Positions 38,207 through 49,331 of a DNA stretch of 64,000 bases are shown here, piece after piece. The stretch is from Moniliella sp. 'wahieum' (taxonomy: Eukaryota > Basidiomycota > Moniliellomycetes > Moniliellales > Moniliellaceae): NCBI GenBank assembly GCA_003971905.1, contig RSEE01000007.1:496001-560000 (forward strand). Direction: 5' to 3'. The notes beneath the pieces are model-generated. The model had not been told where the DNA came from. It saw only the letters and a program-made list of their open reading frames with translations, and made no database searches. Each line of letters starts with the position of its first letter. The first letter of the stretch is position 1. The position numbers and the translations under genes are program-made.

Positions 38207-38443
38207 TGGTGAGACCTGGAGTCCAGATGGTCCTCGAGGGTGATGCAATCTCACTGGTGGTGGTGGTGGTCTAAGCGCCTAAGCCAAGCAGCAACGCCTA
38301 CAGAGGAACATCAAGCAGCGAATCGCCACCAGGGGCTAAGCTGCGGAACAAGGAAAAACAGGTGAGAAAACAACGGAACTCCCAGGCCTGAGGAGGAACT
38401 GAAGGGACATTGGCCAAAGCACGAGCCACCTGATGGCTCAACA
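38207..38443. mobile_element. Solo LTR, family B, copy 1
   Basis: A 237-bp sequence starting TGGTGAGACC and ending GGCTCAACA, flanked by the perfect 5-bp duplication AAAAG (38202-38206 and 38444-38448). A second copy at 56895-57125 shares almost the whole length with scattered substitutions and small indels and has its own different duplication. The ends are near-inverted (TGNTGAG against CTCAACA), as in LTRs. No internal retrotransposon sequence is attached, so this is a solo LTR. It is unrelated in sequence to the LTRs at 52914 and 56365. Confidence 0.85.
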
Positions 38444-38712
38444 AAAAGGCACGCTCATCGGTTAATTGCAGTTTTCCGAGACCTTCCCTACTTTGTATGG
38501 CGTAGAGTTAGTTAGTTAAGCTTCTGTCTCGTCTAGTTTAAGCTCACGCATGACCCATGTACCCAGAGCGCAAAACGCACAGAGATATAAGGGAAACGTT
38601 AATTGCAGCAAGAGCCTGACGGCGAGTGCTGGAACCAATGGGAGAGAAGGAATGAACCCAATGGGGGAAATGAGGTAAGGGGAGCGAAGGAAGGAAGGAA
38701 CAAAGACGGTGA

Positions 38713-39769
38713 TCAGAAAATCACATCCTCGTCCTTGCCCAGCAAGTCCTTTCCGCCTTCCTCGACAGCCGGCTTGGCAGCCTTCTTGTTCTTCTTCTTG
38801 TTCTTCTTTTTCTTGCCCCCCTGCTTCGCCTCCGCCTCAGGTTCCTTCTCAGCCTCAGCTCCGGCGTCCGCATCGCCCGATACCTCGTCCTCATCCTCAT
38901 CCTCATCGGCCCCCGGCCTCCTGAACCTCGCTAGTGGCTGCCGCCGCCGCTTCGATGGGATCGCCCCCGGATTCGATCGCGGCAAACATGGCTGCTTCCT
39001 TCGCTTCCTGCACTGCCTTGAGCTTCTTCATTTCTCCTCCTCTCTCGGCATCACGCTTCTTCTTGCCCTGGACCTTCTTCAAGCGGAAAAAGTCCTCACG
39101 GTCCATCTCGTCCAACTCAGAGATAATATACTGCACGCACAGCCACACATACCACAATCAGTTTTTCGGCCTGGGCAAGAAGGAGGCAAGAGGAGGGGGG
39201 AGGACGGACCTGGATTGTGTTTTCCAACCGGGGGATGATGACATGTTCAATCGCGTTCACACGCCGGTTCGTCATCCGGATCACCTCGTCCAAGATAACA
39301 AAGGCAGTTTGAAGCGAGGCAAGTTCGACCAGAGCCGTGAGGGCCTTTGCATACACTTCCCGTGCCTTCTGTACCTGCTGTCCACCACGTGCGAGACCCG
39401 TCAGGGCAAACTCTTGTCCAGCGCCCTGCGGCGGAGGCACCGCCTCAAACGCCGGCAACAGCACGCCCGACACATTTCCTGCTTTGCCTGCACCCGGAAC
39501 GACGCAGCGCGCACCGACTGCTGCACACCATACCCGATATCACCTGTGCTGTATTGCACCTCGGCCAGACTAAATGCGGCGGCCTGCATGACCCGCCCCA
39601 TGCGACGCTTCGCCTCGTCAATCTTGCCAGTGATGGTGCGGAAACGCTTGCTGAGCGCATCCGCCTTGCGCTTCAGCAAGCTGTGGCCCGTCTGCGCGCC
39701 CTTCAGACGCCCCTTGGTCGTGTTGAGACTCATGCGCGTGGGGAAAACAGACTCGCGCGCGCCCGACAT
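38713..39769 (-). CDS. VMA8: V-type ATPase subunit D
   Basis: Part of the central rotor stalk of the V1 sector that acidifies vacuoles. The ATG at 39769 opens MSGARESVFPTRMSL, followed by the family sequence LKGAQTGHSLLKRKADALSK, GYGVQQSVRAASFRVQAKQE, VSGVLLPAFEAV, REVYAKALTALVELASLQTA, VNAIEHVIIPRLENTIQ, YIISELDEMDREDFFRLKK. An intron of 79 bp (39131-39209, GTCCGT...GTGCAG) sits between ENTIQ and YIISEL. Two single-base losses break the frame: at TTT 39475-39477 (AAAA expected on the coding strand, before VSGV) and at the C run 38910-38914. The C-terminal tail is lysine-rich and acidic and ends GKDEDVIF. With these allowances the protein looks complete. Confidence 0.96.
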
Positions 39770-41232
39770 GGTGCCGAGTGTGTGGGGGGGCAGCAAACGT
39801 GGTGGAGCCAGCGCAAGCGTCCGACTGGCCTGCTACGCTCTTGGGCGTCGCCGCTCGGCGCTCCTGGCCGGGGTGGGCAGCGCGGCGGGGGCGGGCACGG
39901 CTTATGTCAGCCAAAGTTCACACCCAGGCGGGCGACAACATGCACCGAACCAGCAGCAAGCAGCGAGCGGTGAGCCTCACCGGTCGCCCCCCGCTGGTGG
40001 CCGCACAGGAGTGCGTCAGCCATAAGGCTTAAGACCTACTTGTGCACACATGCAGCGCATCGATGGTCCAGGTCACATGACCTCACAGTTCCCAGCCAAC
40101 CAGGCGCTACACCACAACACAAGAATATAATCCTGCCCGTCTCATCATATGCTGTTGCTATTAGTGTGTGCCTTTTTGCCCGGCCCACCTCTCCCCGGCT
40201 TATTTTATTGGCTCTTTTGCTCCTCTCTTCCCCTGGACGTAAACTCCTGGTTGGAACTGGTTGGAAAACAGATCCACTTGATCAACTCTGTTTGGTCTTT
40301 TTTCACTTAGCGCGATTTCAGCAATAGTACTGGAACTGCCCCACACCCTCTCCTTGCGCGCGCAGTGCGTCCACCCCAGCACACAGTACACGCACGTGCC
40401 CCACAACACATCTCCACACTGGTTGCGACAGACTGATGTGGCAAATTCTCTAAAGTATGCATGAGACTATTTTGTATCATTGCTTCATCCGGATGTCAAA
40501 TGTGTCCATGCATCCTCCAACCAAACCCATCCACAGGCCAGCGAAGAGGGAAGGAAAAGGAAATGACTATGAATGGAAGCATGCGCCACCAAAAAGGGTG
40601 TATCCGTCAAACCCTAAGCCCTCCTCCGCAACAGATTGCGCCAAGAAAAGGAACCAGAGATCAAATGTCCAACAGAACTGACAGGAGACGGAGATGGAGG
40701 AAAGGACGATGAGGATCATGTTCATTGGGGGAAAGAAGGCGAGGTGTATGTACCTCGGAGAAGAAGAGAACATGCGAGCTAAGTGATACAAAGAAAGGGG
40801 AGCATAGTAGACAAAGAGGAAAGAGGGTCTAGAACAAATCAGGGTCCAACCAATCTGGTGACTGTGCGACCTCTGAGCCCGACAAAAACCTACCCAGCAA
40901 CAAGGTCTTTCAGATGCAATTGTTCTTCTGGCAGGGAAAATGCAAAAAGCCTACTTTGCTATACCGCCTCATCTCTATTACGAGATAAGGGGGAAGAGAC
41001 GAAAGAAGAGAGGCTGAAAGCAGTATGTGTAAAGGAAAGGATGGAGAGAAAAGCAGAAAGGAAACACGGCCATCATAAGATACTTTGGCGATACCTAATT
41101 GGGGGAAGAGGGAGAGAAGGAGAAGGAGAAGGAGAAGGAGGTAGGGAAATACGGACGCCAGAGGTAAAAAAAGAATGGAGGGAGAGGAGATGGGAAAAGA
41201 AGAAGAGCTCATATTTCAACAGGTCACCAAGG
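39770..41232. other. Intergenic, no supported gene
   Basis: About 1.5 kb between the 5' end of VMA8 and the 3' end of the GMC oxidoreductase gene, both minus strand. It holds the VMA8 promoter on its left side. A purine-rich stretch (40960-41220) gives a lysine/glutamate/arginine-rich frame on the plus strand, which I regard as compositional. Confidence 0.45.
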
Positions 41233-43355
41233 TCACCACGGACCCATAACAGCCGTGGCCATCAAGGCCCCCAGCCCGGCAGACCATCCGGGAAGCAACC
41301 CCCAAACGGAAGAGGAAGAGGAAGCGTGACTGCTTCCTCCGCTCGAGGGACGGCTGCTGGCAGAAGTAATTCCTCCTGCGCCTGAGGCCGATCCAGATGG
41401 CGAGGCGGAGGGGGAAGTGGAGGAAGCATTCAGAGGCGTGCCCGAAGGATAGCTCAAGCCCTTGCGCTTGTACTTGATGATGTCCGACGCGACTTCCCCC
41501 AGCCCATAAGTAAGAGTCATAAGGTGCATCGACATGCTCAGCGGCGGCACAGAGGCATCGGCAACGCGAAGGTTGGAGGTACCGTAGACGATAAGGTCTT
41601 CACTCCACCCACTCTACCCAGCCAGGCAACATCGAGCAGGTCGAAGATGGGTGGAATTCCGTGCCTCCATTTTGGGCAATGTACGTGTCCCATTCATCGT
41701 CCGACTGGACCGAGCTTCCGGGTGTGGTCTCTGAACCCAGCATCGCCTTGAGGGGGGCAGTGTTGCCAATGGTGCGCGCCACTTGGAAGCCAGAGCGAAG
41801 GATGAGCTGGTCCAGGCCCGAGGGGTCCGAAAGGTAGCCAGCATCAATGTTGGGCGAGTCAAACGGATTGTTGGACCCAATGAGTACACTTCCCCGAGAA
41901 ACAGGGTGCTGGAGCGCAACTTGCAGTTGGATGGCACCAAAAGAATTGGCCAGCAGCACTTCGATGGGCCCCACCGTAGGGAAAAGGTCTACTAGTTTGT
42001 TCAGGACTGCTTTGTATCCTTGTTGAACCGTTGCAGGCGCGTCATATCCCGACACAGCACGATTAATCTCCTTGCTGAGGGTGGAGGTGAAGTTGCTGGC
42101 GCCTGACCCGAGCAAAGTAGCCAAGGGCAAGTATGCAGTAGCGCTATTGACGTACGAATCGACCAAAGCATTGCCCGTCAAGGTTGAGGGGGGCACATTC
42201 ACTCCACTTGCGGGGCTGTAGGCAATGTCGGTGGAGATATGGTCTTGCAGGTTGTAGCCTACACCGGGGGGTAATTTTTTGGGCTACGCCGGCGGCACTA
42301 AGAACAGTCTTGTTGCCCACGCCGCTAAGCTGAAGCAGCTGTGGGCTGCCGATCGATCCGGCCGACAAAATCACCTCCCTTGTCGCATTGGTCGTGTAGC
42401 TCGTCTGCCCATCCCCAGAAGCGTAGGTAACGCCCGTTGCCACAGCCGATGAGGCGTTGGAAAGGTCAAAGTTGATGTTCGTCACCTGGTATCCTACTAG
42501 GACATGGAGATTGGGGCGGGCACCCAGCACAGGATCGAGGTACCCTGTACGAGAGAATGAGCGGGTCCAGTTGGACGGGTTGATCTCTGACGTAGAGATA
42601 AATGGCCCAGTGTTGTTTCCCGAATACGCATCCGGGTTGAGGGACCCCATGTTGTTCACGGCCTGGACGTAAGCACCAACATCTGCGTATTCCTGCCCAG
42701 GCCAAGTCACATGGATGGGCCCGTTCGTGCCACGGGCGCTAGCGTTAAACTGCATTACGTTGGCGCCTTGACCCGCTTGCGAATTGAGGAGAGTGGTGAC
42801 GTTGGACTTTGGCGGGCTGAACGACTCGCTCTTCTGCATCGCAGCAAAAAGGTTGTCCCACCCCCACTTGCTCTGGGCAGTGGTGGTGTTGACCAAGTCG
42901 GCCCAAGTGTTGACCTCGACCGCATTAGGCCGAATCATGTACAGCCCATTGATGGCAGAGGAACCACCGAGCACTTTGCCGCGCGGCCAGGTGGCTTGAC
43001 GTCCATTGAGCCCGGGCTGGGAGGTGGTCTTGTATTGCCAATCGAGATCAGTGCCCACAGACGAACCGTACAGGTTGGCAGCAGGCGTAGTCAAGTTGGC
43101 ATCGTTTTCGCCCGAAGGGCCGGCCTCAATGACCGCGACCTGGACATTGGCATCTTCGGACAGGCGGGAGGCAACCACCAGCCCGGCCAGACCACCGCCA
43201 ACAACGACATAGTCGACCTCACGAACAAAGTGTGCGCCCTGGGTGGTGATGGTGCCGTTGGAGGATGCGGCTTGGGGGGAAGGGGCAGCCAGGGCGCCTC
43301 CAGCGGTGGCCACCGCTGCCGCAGCGATGAGCGGCACAGCACAGAAGGTGCGCAT
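41233..43355 (-). CDS. Secreted, probably GPI-anchored GMC oxidoreductase
   Basis: A flavoprotein of the glucose-methanol-choline oxidoreductase family (aryl-alcohol oxidase and glucose oxidase type); the substrate cannot be told. The ATG at 43355 opens a signal peptide (MRTFCAVPLIAAAAVATAGG). FAD binding is shown by YVVVGGGLAGLVVASRLSED and VAVIEAGPSGEND. GMC signature 1 is PRGKVLGGSSAINGL and signature 2 is GSIGSPQLLQLSGVG. The C-terminal catalytic region has TEFHPSSTCSML and SMSMHLMTLTYGLGEVASDI, giving two candidate active-site histidines. A Ser/Gly-rich tail ends in a hydrophobic stretch, LLPGWSAGLGALMATAVMG, suggesting a GPI anchor. Frame changes occur near 42280 and between 41600 and 41550 (around YGTSNLRVADASVP). 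Many Asn-x-Ser/Thr sites fit secretion. Upstream lies a four-copy repeat. Confidence 0.93.
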
Positions 43356-43401
43356 GGCAGGGAGGAGGAGGGGGACATTGCCCCATCTGTGGGGGACGAG
43401 T

Positions 43402-43480
43402 GTGCCGATGTGGCGGTAGTATGCCGATTGTGGCGGTAGTATGCCGATTGTGGCGGTAAGGTGCCGATTGTGGCGGTGGT
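43402..43480. promoter_or_regulatory. Four tandem 20-bp units with CCG-N7-CGG, upstream of GMC gene
   Basis: The unit ATGCCGATTGTGGCGGTAGT occurs at 43421-43440 and 43441-43460, with close variants at 43402-43420 (one T short) and 43461-43480. Each contains CCG and CGG spaced by 7 bp (6 in the first copy), an everted arrangement of triplets used by Zn2Cys6 transcription factors. The array lies 47-125 bp upstream of the start codon. Binding is inference. Confidence 0.5.
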
Positions 43481-45966
43481 GTTGTTGGGCGGGAGGACGG
43501 GTGTGTCTTGTGGGCTTGGCGGCTTAGCTTGGGCTTGTAGGCTTGGGGGTGGGCTTGCTTGAAGAGCGCTCCCCTTCCGGGGGGATCAGATTGTAGCTCT
43601 GTTGGCCTAGGGAGCCGGACGGGCAGAAGGATGAGGAGAAGGTGATGGATTGGAGCCAGAGTTGGGTCTGGGTACAGAGGCATCTATATAGGAGGCTGGA
43701 CTAGGCACAGGGACAGTGAGTCACACAGGAGAGAGTGCAGGGCACAGGGACAGTGACACGCAGGGACGTCAGCGTGGAAGCCGATGGAACCGAGGCGAAC
43801 CTGGTCTACCGACTGGGAGCCAGAGGATCACAGTCGGGAGATGGATGAGAGAAGCGGAAGCGAGGGGGGGTGGTGCGGGTGGATACAAAAGGGGGATGTC
43901 AACGCGGGTTGAAACAGGGGTGGCGACGTGTGGGTGGCGGCGATATATGTAGAGACGCCCTGCGCGCTGCACCGCACCCGGCACCAGCGAACACAGACCC
44001 AGCCGAGCGAGCTGGTGGATGATGCGCGATGCGTGATGTTTCGGTTACATACAGACAACAGGCTCGCCGACAGCCCAGGGAAGGCGGAGCAATCTGCAAG
44101 CTCGGCGCCGCGCCGCTCTGCCCGCCGACCGCTGAGTTCTGGTTGAGCGTTGATGTGCGTGACGCGTTGACGCTTCCTGCTTTGAGCGCTTAGCAAGCGC
44201 TTAGCGCTGGAGCGGCCCCCTGCGGCCCCACTGCGGCTCTCGCCGGGTGCAGCGCTGGGGCAGCAGCGCTGCAGGGCTGCAGCTCGACCCTTGCCGATCC
44301 GTAGCGATCAGCTGCATGCACCAGCGGAAGCGACGCGGGCACACTGCCCCCCGGCTCCGTCGCAGGTGCTCCGGGCTCGTCACTGGCTCGCCCGGACTCG
44401 CCCCCCCGCGTGTGTCCGCCACCCCGCACGAGGCGCGCCAGCTGCGGCCTGCAGGCAGTAGTCAGCCGGTCAGACGGAGGCCTATAGTATATAGGGGCAC
44501 ACCGCCAGTGCTGGAGAATGCCGCCACCGGCGGTTAAGCGGCTAAACGCCCAGGCTGAGCGCTCTGGGCTTCCGAGCGCTCAGCCCCTCCGTGCCAGCAG
44601 TGCCCCAGTGCCCGCGCCATGACATTTAATTATGGCATTGCGACTGCGAAAGTACACCTCCTACACCGCCACCCTACAGGCTACCGACCATTCCCGCCTA
44701 CCTGTCCCCTCCGGCCGCTGGGGAGGCTCTGCTTTGATTTATTACCTTGCCAGGGCCCACCGACAAACTTTTGCGCACCGCCAAATCCCATCTGTCCCCC
44801 TCTTCCGGTTGCAAGCTTCTTCTCATCGATCTTCGATAATCTGATCTTTTCAAGCTTCAGCTTCATCCATGACATCGAGGAGCAGAGGAAACGAACGCAT
44901 CACCGGCCCGAGGCCCCCGGTTCTCGCTCAGCGCTCAGCCGATGAGCCTCATCGCTCAGGCACTCAGGCCTCAGGCTGAATTCGCTCATCTGCTCATCGA
45001 TCCCGATCTCACATATTTCTTCGTTCTCATCGATCACCTCTTCGCGTTTGCAGCAGCAGCAGTTGTGCCCACTATCATATGCAGCCGCATGTGTGAGACC
45101 GAGGACAAGTAATGAATGATTAATGATTTGGCCTCCGTGGAGGCAGACCTTCGAATAGGCCGGTGGATGACATGTTGAACGTGTTGAACGTTGTGACACA
45201 TTGACTTCGGTGGATATGTTGCCGCCCCAAACAGATTCTACAGTCCCTCAAGCCATGGGGTGTGCAAAACGCATCTGGTGGAAACAAGACGCGACGCAGC
45301 GTGGGAGGAAGGCCGGCACATGAATTGCCGGTGAACTATAGTGACAGGGCCACAGGAACTTGCCGAGGATTGGGAAGAGGGGGGGACCACACCTTAGGGA
45401 TTCGGGCCGAGGCAATAATTGCCACGGAAAGGGGGTACTTTTGAGGAAACCGCAAAACTCCGGGGAACACCGGCGGGAGAAGGAGTTGCTCGGACTGTTT
45501 TGGAGCAAGCGGAATGTGACAAGAACGCTAAGTACTTCAGGAGCTGCTCTTCCCTTGATTATGACGACGGCGGGTATTATCGTGCCACCAAAAGACGGCC
45601 AGTAAGATGTTTGGGCATTGGCAAAATGCCTCTCTGCGGAGTCTCATTGGATATTATTCATCGCTTCTCCTCGTCTACCACACGTTCGTATCCTCTCGCG
45701 CTACATTCGGTTTGGATGCGAATGGTGGGAACCAGAGGGTTCCGATCTGCCGCGGTGACTCCGCTGGCTTCTTCATTGAGTTGGCACGAATTAGCAGCAG
45801 GCGCCGAATGAGCGAGCCTGGCATGCGAAGTGCTTCTCTACAGAAAAAAGTGGGAGCAGTGTTGATTCTGTAGACATCAGATACTATCGATATGCCATCT
45901 AATAAACTGATCCACTGCCTTCTTAAAATGCAACAGCATGCTGGCAGAAATAAAGGCATACTATCC
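43481..45966. other. Intergenic, no supported gene
   Basis: About 2.5 kb between the upstream side of the GMC gene and the 3' end of the PNPOx-like gene. It contains GCGCTTAGCAAGCGCTTAGC near 44187-44207 and TTGAACGTGTTGAACGTTG near 45175-45194. Several short frames on both strands lack recognisable domains. Confidence 0.45.
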
Positions 45967-46992
45967 TCATAGAGAACCGAATTCTCGCATAGTAGGCATA
46001 GTAGGCAAGCCCCCCATGTCAGACACAGTGGCTTGGCATATCAGGGAACGAGCCTGTGCTCCCCCACACTTCCTTCCCACCTGCTTGGCGCTCACCCTCC
46101 AGTGTCCATAATGATCGTTTCGCCCGGACAAGTCCAACACCGATACTTCGTACGGTGCCAATGCGACGAGAACAAAACTGTCCAACCGTCAGTATCCGCG
46201 CCTTGGCTGCAATACAAGTTTATACGTATGAGATCAGCTTGGTGGACAACTTCTTTTCTTCTTCTGTCGTAGCCTCTGGGGCTTTCTTAGAAAATGAGGG
46301 AAAGGGGTTAACCAAGTGTTTGAGGGCGGCGGGAGTGTCCTTCCCCGGACCGGGCTCATGTGCCTCAAACAGTTCTCTTTCATAGGGGTGGGGCTCGCCC
46401 CCTGTCGGGTTGGCAAAAGAAACCAGTAACCCCGGGGGCATGTTGTCAAACAATCTCTTTCGCTCGAGCTGCCAATCAAACGTAGCCTCTCCCTCTGTGG
46501 AAGGCGGCGTAAGCGTTCCATCGAGCAGCGAAGCTTGCGATTGATGAGGCAGCAATTGCACCACACAAGCCAGACGGAACATCAGGTTGCATCATTAAAC
46601 CACCAGCACACCTCGGCATACGCTTTGCCGGTTTTGGTGATCTGCTCGGTGAGCGCCTTGGCCTTGGGCGAGCGCCAATCGGTTGTGGTGACAAGCACAC
46701 TGTTGCCCTCAAACCCGCGTTGAACCAGGCTCACCTTATCTTCCCGTGCTTCGTTGAGAAAGGCACGGTGGACCACGATACGTGCTTTGGGCGTCGGAGG
46801 CGGACCGGCATCAATGGTGGAGAGCGTATAGTAATCTGCCCGCGTATTTCGTTAGCACCCAACCCTGGCGCAGATGAGGAGGCTGGGAAGTAGCTAGGCA
46901 TGCGCATACTCACTGGCAGAGGGACCCTGCACCCGAGTGCTGGCTGCAATCGTCTCTTGGAGCAATGTCTTCCACCCGGGCTGCGACGACAT
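45967..46992 (-). CDS. Pyridoxamine 5'-phosphate oxidase-like (Alr4036-type) flavin-binding protein
   Basis: It resembles FMN-binding split-barrel proteins of the PNPOx family; the cellular substrate is unknown. Exon 1 starts at ATG 46992 with MSSQPGWKTLLQETIAAS and ends GPSA. An intron of 78 bp (46836-46913, GTGAGT...GGGCAG) joins it to YYTLSTIDAGPPPTPKARIV, then VHRAFLNEAREDKVSLVQRG, VLVTTTDWRSPKAKALTEQI, AEVCWWFNDAT, FRLACVVQLLP, DWQLERKRLFDNMPPGLLVS and FVLVALAPYEVSVLDLSG. The order (arginine-rich strand, WWF motif, then FRL) fits the family. A base seems lost at NDAT|MFRL near 46590. The C-terminal end is uncertain: a GTGAGC after NDHYGHWR (about 46090) could be an intron donor, and I used the stop at 45967. 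Confidence 0.8.
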
Positions 46993-47495
46993 TGGTGGTT
47001 CGAAGCTATCAAAACCGATGTATGATCTGGGGCAGGAAAAGGAGGTCTGTTGGGGCCTCAGCCCGAGGCCTGGGATTTGGCAGGTGTGAGTGTGAGTACA
47101 GTGCACGAGCCATGGCGGTTGCCTTAGGTAATAGCAATCCGAAATTGCAGTTCCTCTTGGCGCTCGGCTTTGTTTTTTTGTTAGACAGTCCTAGCCAACC
47201 TGTTCTGTTTCATGCGCTGATTCGGATCTCAACCGCTTCATCGTCAACGTTTTCATTGTCATCGGCCCTTGGGCCTTGACTCTGGACGCCCAGTCTCGAC
47301 CTTGTATAACAGCAGTAGCTCAAACTTCAAGGGTCTGTCCTGGAAAGATCGGCGTACTGTCCGTGCGTTGCACATGCCATTCCTCCCAGCCCACACAGAT
47401 TTCCCTCAATCCACCTCCTAAACTGCATTTCTTGCATTTTCCTCTGATCGGTCTGACCAGAGGCGAGCGTCAGTTGAGCATGACGGCAAACGTGA
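46993..47495. other. Intergenic between PNPOx-like gene and FUR1
   Basis: About 500 bp, both neighbours on the minus strand. It holds the 3' end of FUR1 and the promoter of the PNPOx-like gene. No gene is seen. Confidence 0.5.
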
Positions 47496-48228
47496 TTAAG
47501 AAGAGGAGTAGTAGCGGTCACCGAAGTCACCCAAGCCAGGGCGAATGTAGTTTTGGTCGTCCAAGCTCTCGTCGACCCAAGCGGAGATAACCTTGATCTG
47601 GGGGAAGCGCTTGTACACTGCCTGCAATCCTTCGGGGGAAGCCAGCCAGACGTTGAGGAACAGGATCCGGTCAGGACGCACGCCGTGGTCCAGAAGGACT
47701 TGAATGGCCTGCATCGCACTCCCGCCGGTAGCCAGCATGGGGTCGAGCAGCAGCACCCACCGGTCGGCCACATCGTTGGGCAACTTGGCATAAAACAGTT
47801 TAGGCTGTGCTGTCACTTCGTCCCGCTGGATCAAGATCTTGCCAATCCGCACCGAGCGGCAGCATTCCCTCAAGCCAGCCTCCATGGCTTCGCCGGCGCG
47901 AAGGATGGACACCCGCAGATATGACCCTCAAACGCGAGGCCATCGTACTTGCTACCGGTCGGGGTGTGACTTCCAGGGCGTGGGTGGGGAGGTGGTTGAG
48001 GCCCTCCTCGACAATGAGGCGAATGATGCGGTCCGAGTAAAAGATGAAATCAGCGCGGGGCGTATCCTGGTCGCGGATGATGGAGAGCAGCGCCTCTGAA
48101 AGCAAGGGCGGTCAGGCTTGAGATGCACCAAGGGAACAGAAGATGGGAGGGAGTGCGGGGGCATACTCACTCAGCTGCTGGGTGGGGGGAAGGCAAGTGG
48201 CGTTAGGGGGGAGCGCAGGGGAGGACAT
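47496..48228 (-). CDS. FUR1: Uracil phosphoribosyltransferase
   Basis: Converts uracil and PRPP to UMP in pyrimidine salvage. Exon 1 starts at ATG 48228 (MSSPALPPNATCLPPTQQL). A 75-bp intron (48096-48170, GTGAGT...TTTCAG) joins it to ALLSIIRDQDTPRADFIFYS, then DRIIRLIVEEGLNHLPTHAL, SILRAGEAMEAGLRECCRSV, KILIQRDEVTAQPKLFYAKL, the PRPP loop LLLDPMLATGGSAMQAIQVL, and the uracil-binding end IRPGLGDFGDRYYSSS. Length and domain order match the fungal family. Two one-base losses break the frame: in the G run at 47961-47964 (after LEVTP) and at CCC 47912-47914 (in HICG|VSIL), both in homopolymers. Otherwise it looks intact and active. Confidence 0.96.
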
Positions 48229-49331
48229 GGGTGGGAGTGGCAGGCAGGTGGCAAGGAGGTTGGCGGAAACAGCCCAGGAGAGGGATGGAGGGGAATTCGA
48301 CAAAAGCCCCCGCCTCCTTCCTGCTTCTATAAAACCTGAACAACCGAGGGGCGGAATCAGTGGGGTGGGCTGTGACCTGAAGGTCCTTCCAATATGGCCG
48401 AATGTTCAGATCTCAAATCCCAGGTCTCAGATCTGAGTCTCAGACCTCTCGGCGCAAGTGCTGTGCCCTGTCGGCAGAGGCCACCGCTGGAGCATCCTCG
48501 TCTGCACCCGCGTCCAATCCAAGTATGGGGGGCGCATCATGAAGCAATCCCACACCGGCCCTTACACTGACACGTACCATTCAAGGCATGCACCTTCAAG
48601 ATATTTATCCAGTGTGGTGGAAGAGGAGTGCGGGGAGGGTCTTGCGGGCTGTGGCAGCACGACTAGGTCTTCGCATATAGGCACGGTACGCGGTACAGTT
48701 GAACTGATCGGCAATGGCGAAGGAATTGCCCCCTCTTTTTTACAGTGCTCTTAGCGGCGCTATCGTCAAACCCTGCGGATCAGAGCGAGCGTAGTGGATG
48801 TTTATATATTATGTCTTCTCTGCCGAGTTCAACGTTCATAGTAGAACTAATAGCGAGAAACTTAAACCTACTGCGCTCTCGCCACCTTGGTCTGTCGGAA
48901 GTTCGCGCACATCCATCCAATCAAGATGCCATCAAAAGGGCCTATAACGAGCGGATCAGAAAGGTCAAGTCCTCCATTCCATTCGAAGAACCGAATGAAG
49001 CGTGGGTGGATGGGGGTATGAGCGTGTGGCGAACATGTGTGCAATGACTATCATTTTCAATGAATAACCGGAACTATGTTACGTCAACGAAAGACGCAAA
49101 TTCCACTCCACAGCATGTACACCCATATTAATGAAGGGGTGATATACGAGGGTAGATGTAGCTATATTGCAAATGCGAAGCTTGAAGAGCGATCCACATG
49201 AGAACAAAGTGAACGATGCAGAACAGATATATCATCATCGAATGTGTATGTGGTATGGGGGGGAGTCCCGAAGGCATCCTTCGACTCTACCCGACAGTAA
49301 AGTACCAACAGCATCTGATGGTAAGGCGGCG
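48229..49331. other. Intergenic, no supported gene
   Basis: About 1.1 kb between FUR1's upstream side and the 3' end of the metacaspase-like gene. A short repeat of CAGATCTCA/GGTCTCAGATCTGAGTCTC words is near 48410-48445. A plus-strand frame of 100 codons (48745-49047) has no recognised homologue. Confidence 0.45.

Noticed and set aside
38713-39769. Reading VMA8 and other broken genes as pseudogenes or as programmed frameshifting
   Set aside because: The breaks fall at ordinary homopolymers, with one missing base each, in many essential single-copy genes, and lack a shared slippery-site pattern. Assembly error explains them better.
40783-41385. Lys/Glu/Arg-rich plus-strand protein
   Set aside because: It comes from a purine-rich stretch and overlaps the C-terminal end of the GMC gene on the other strand.
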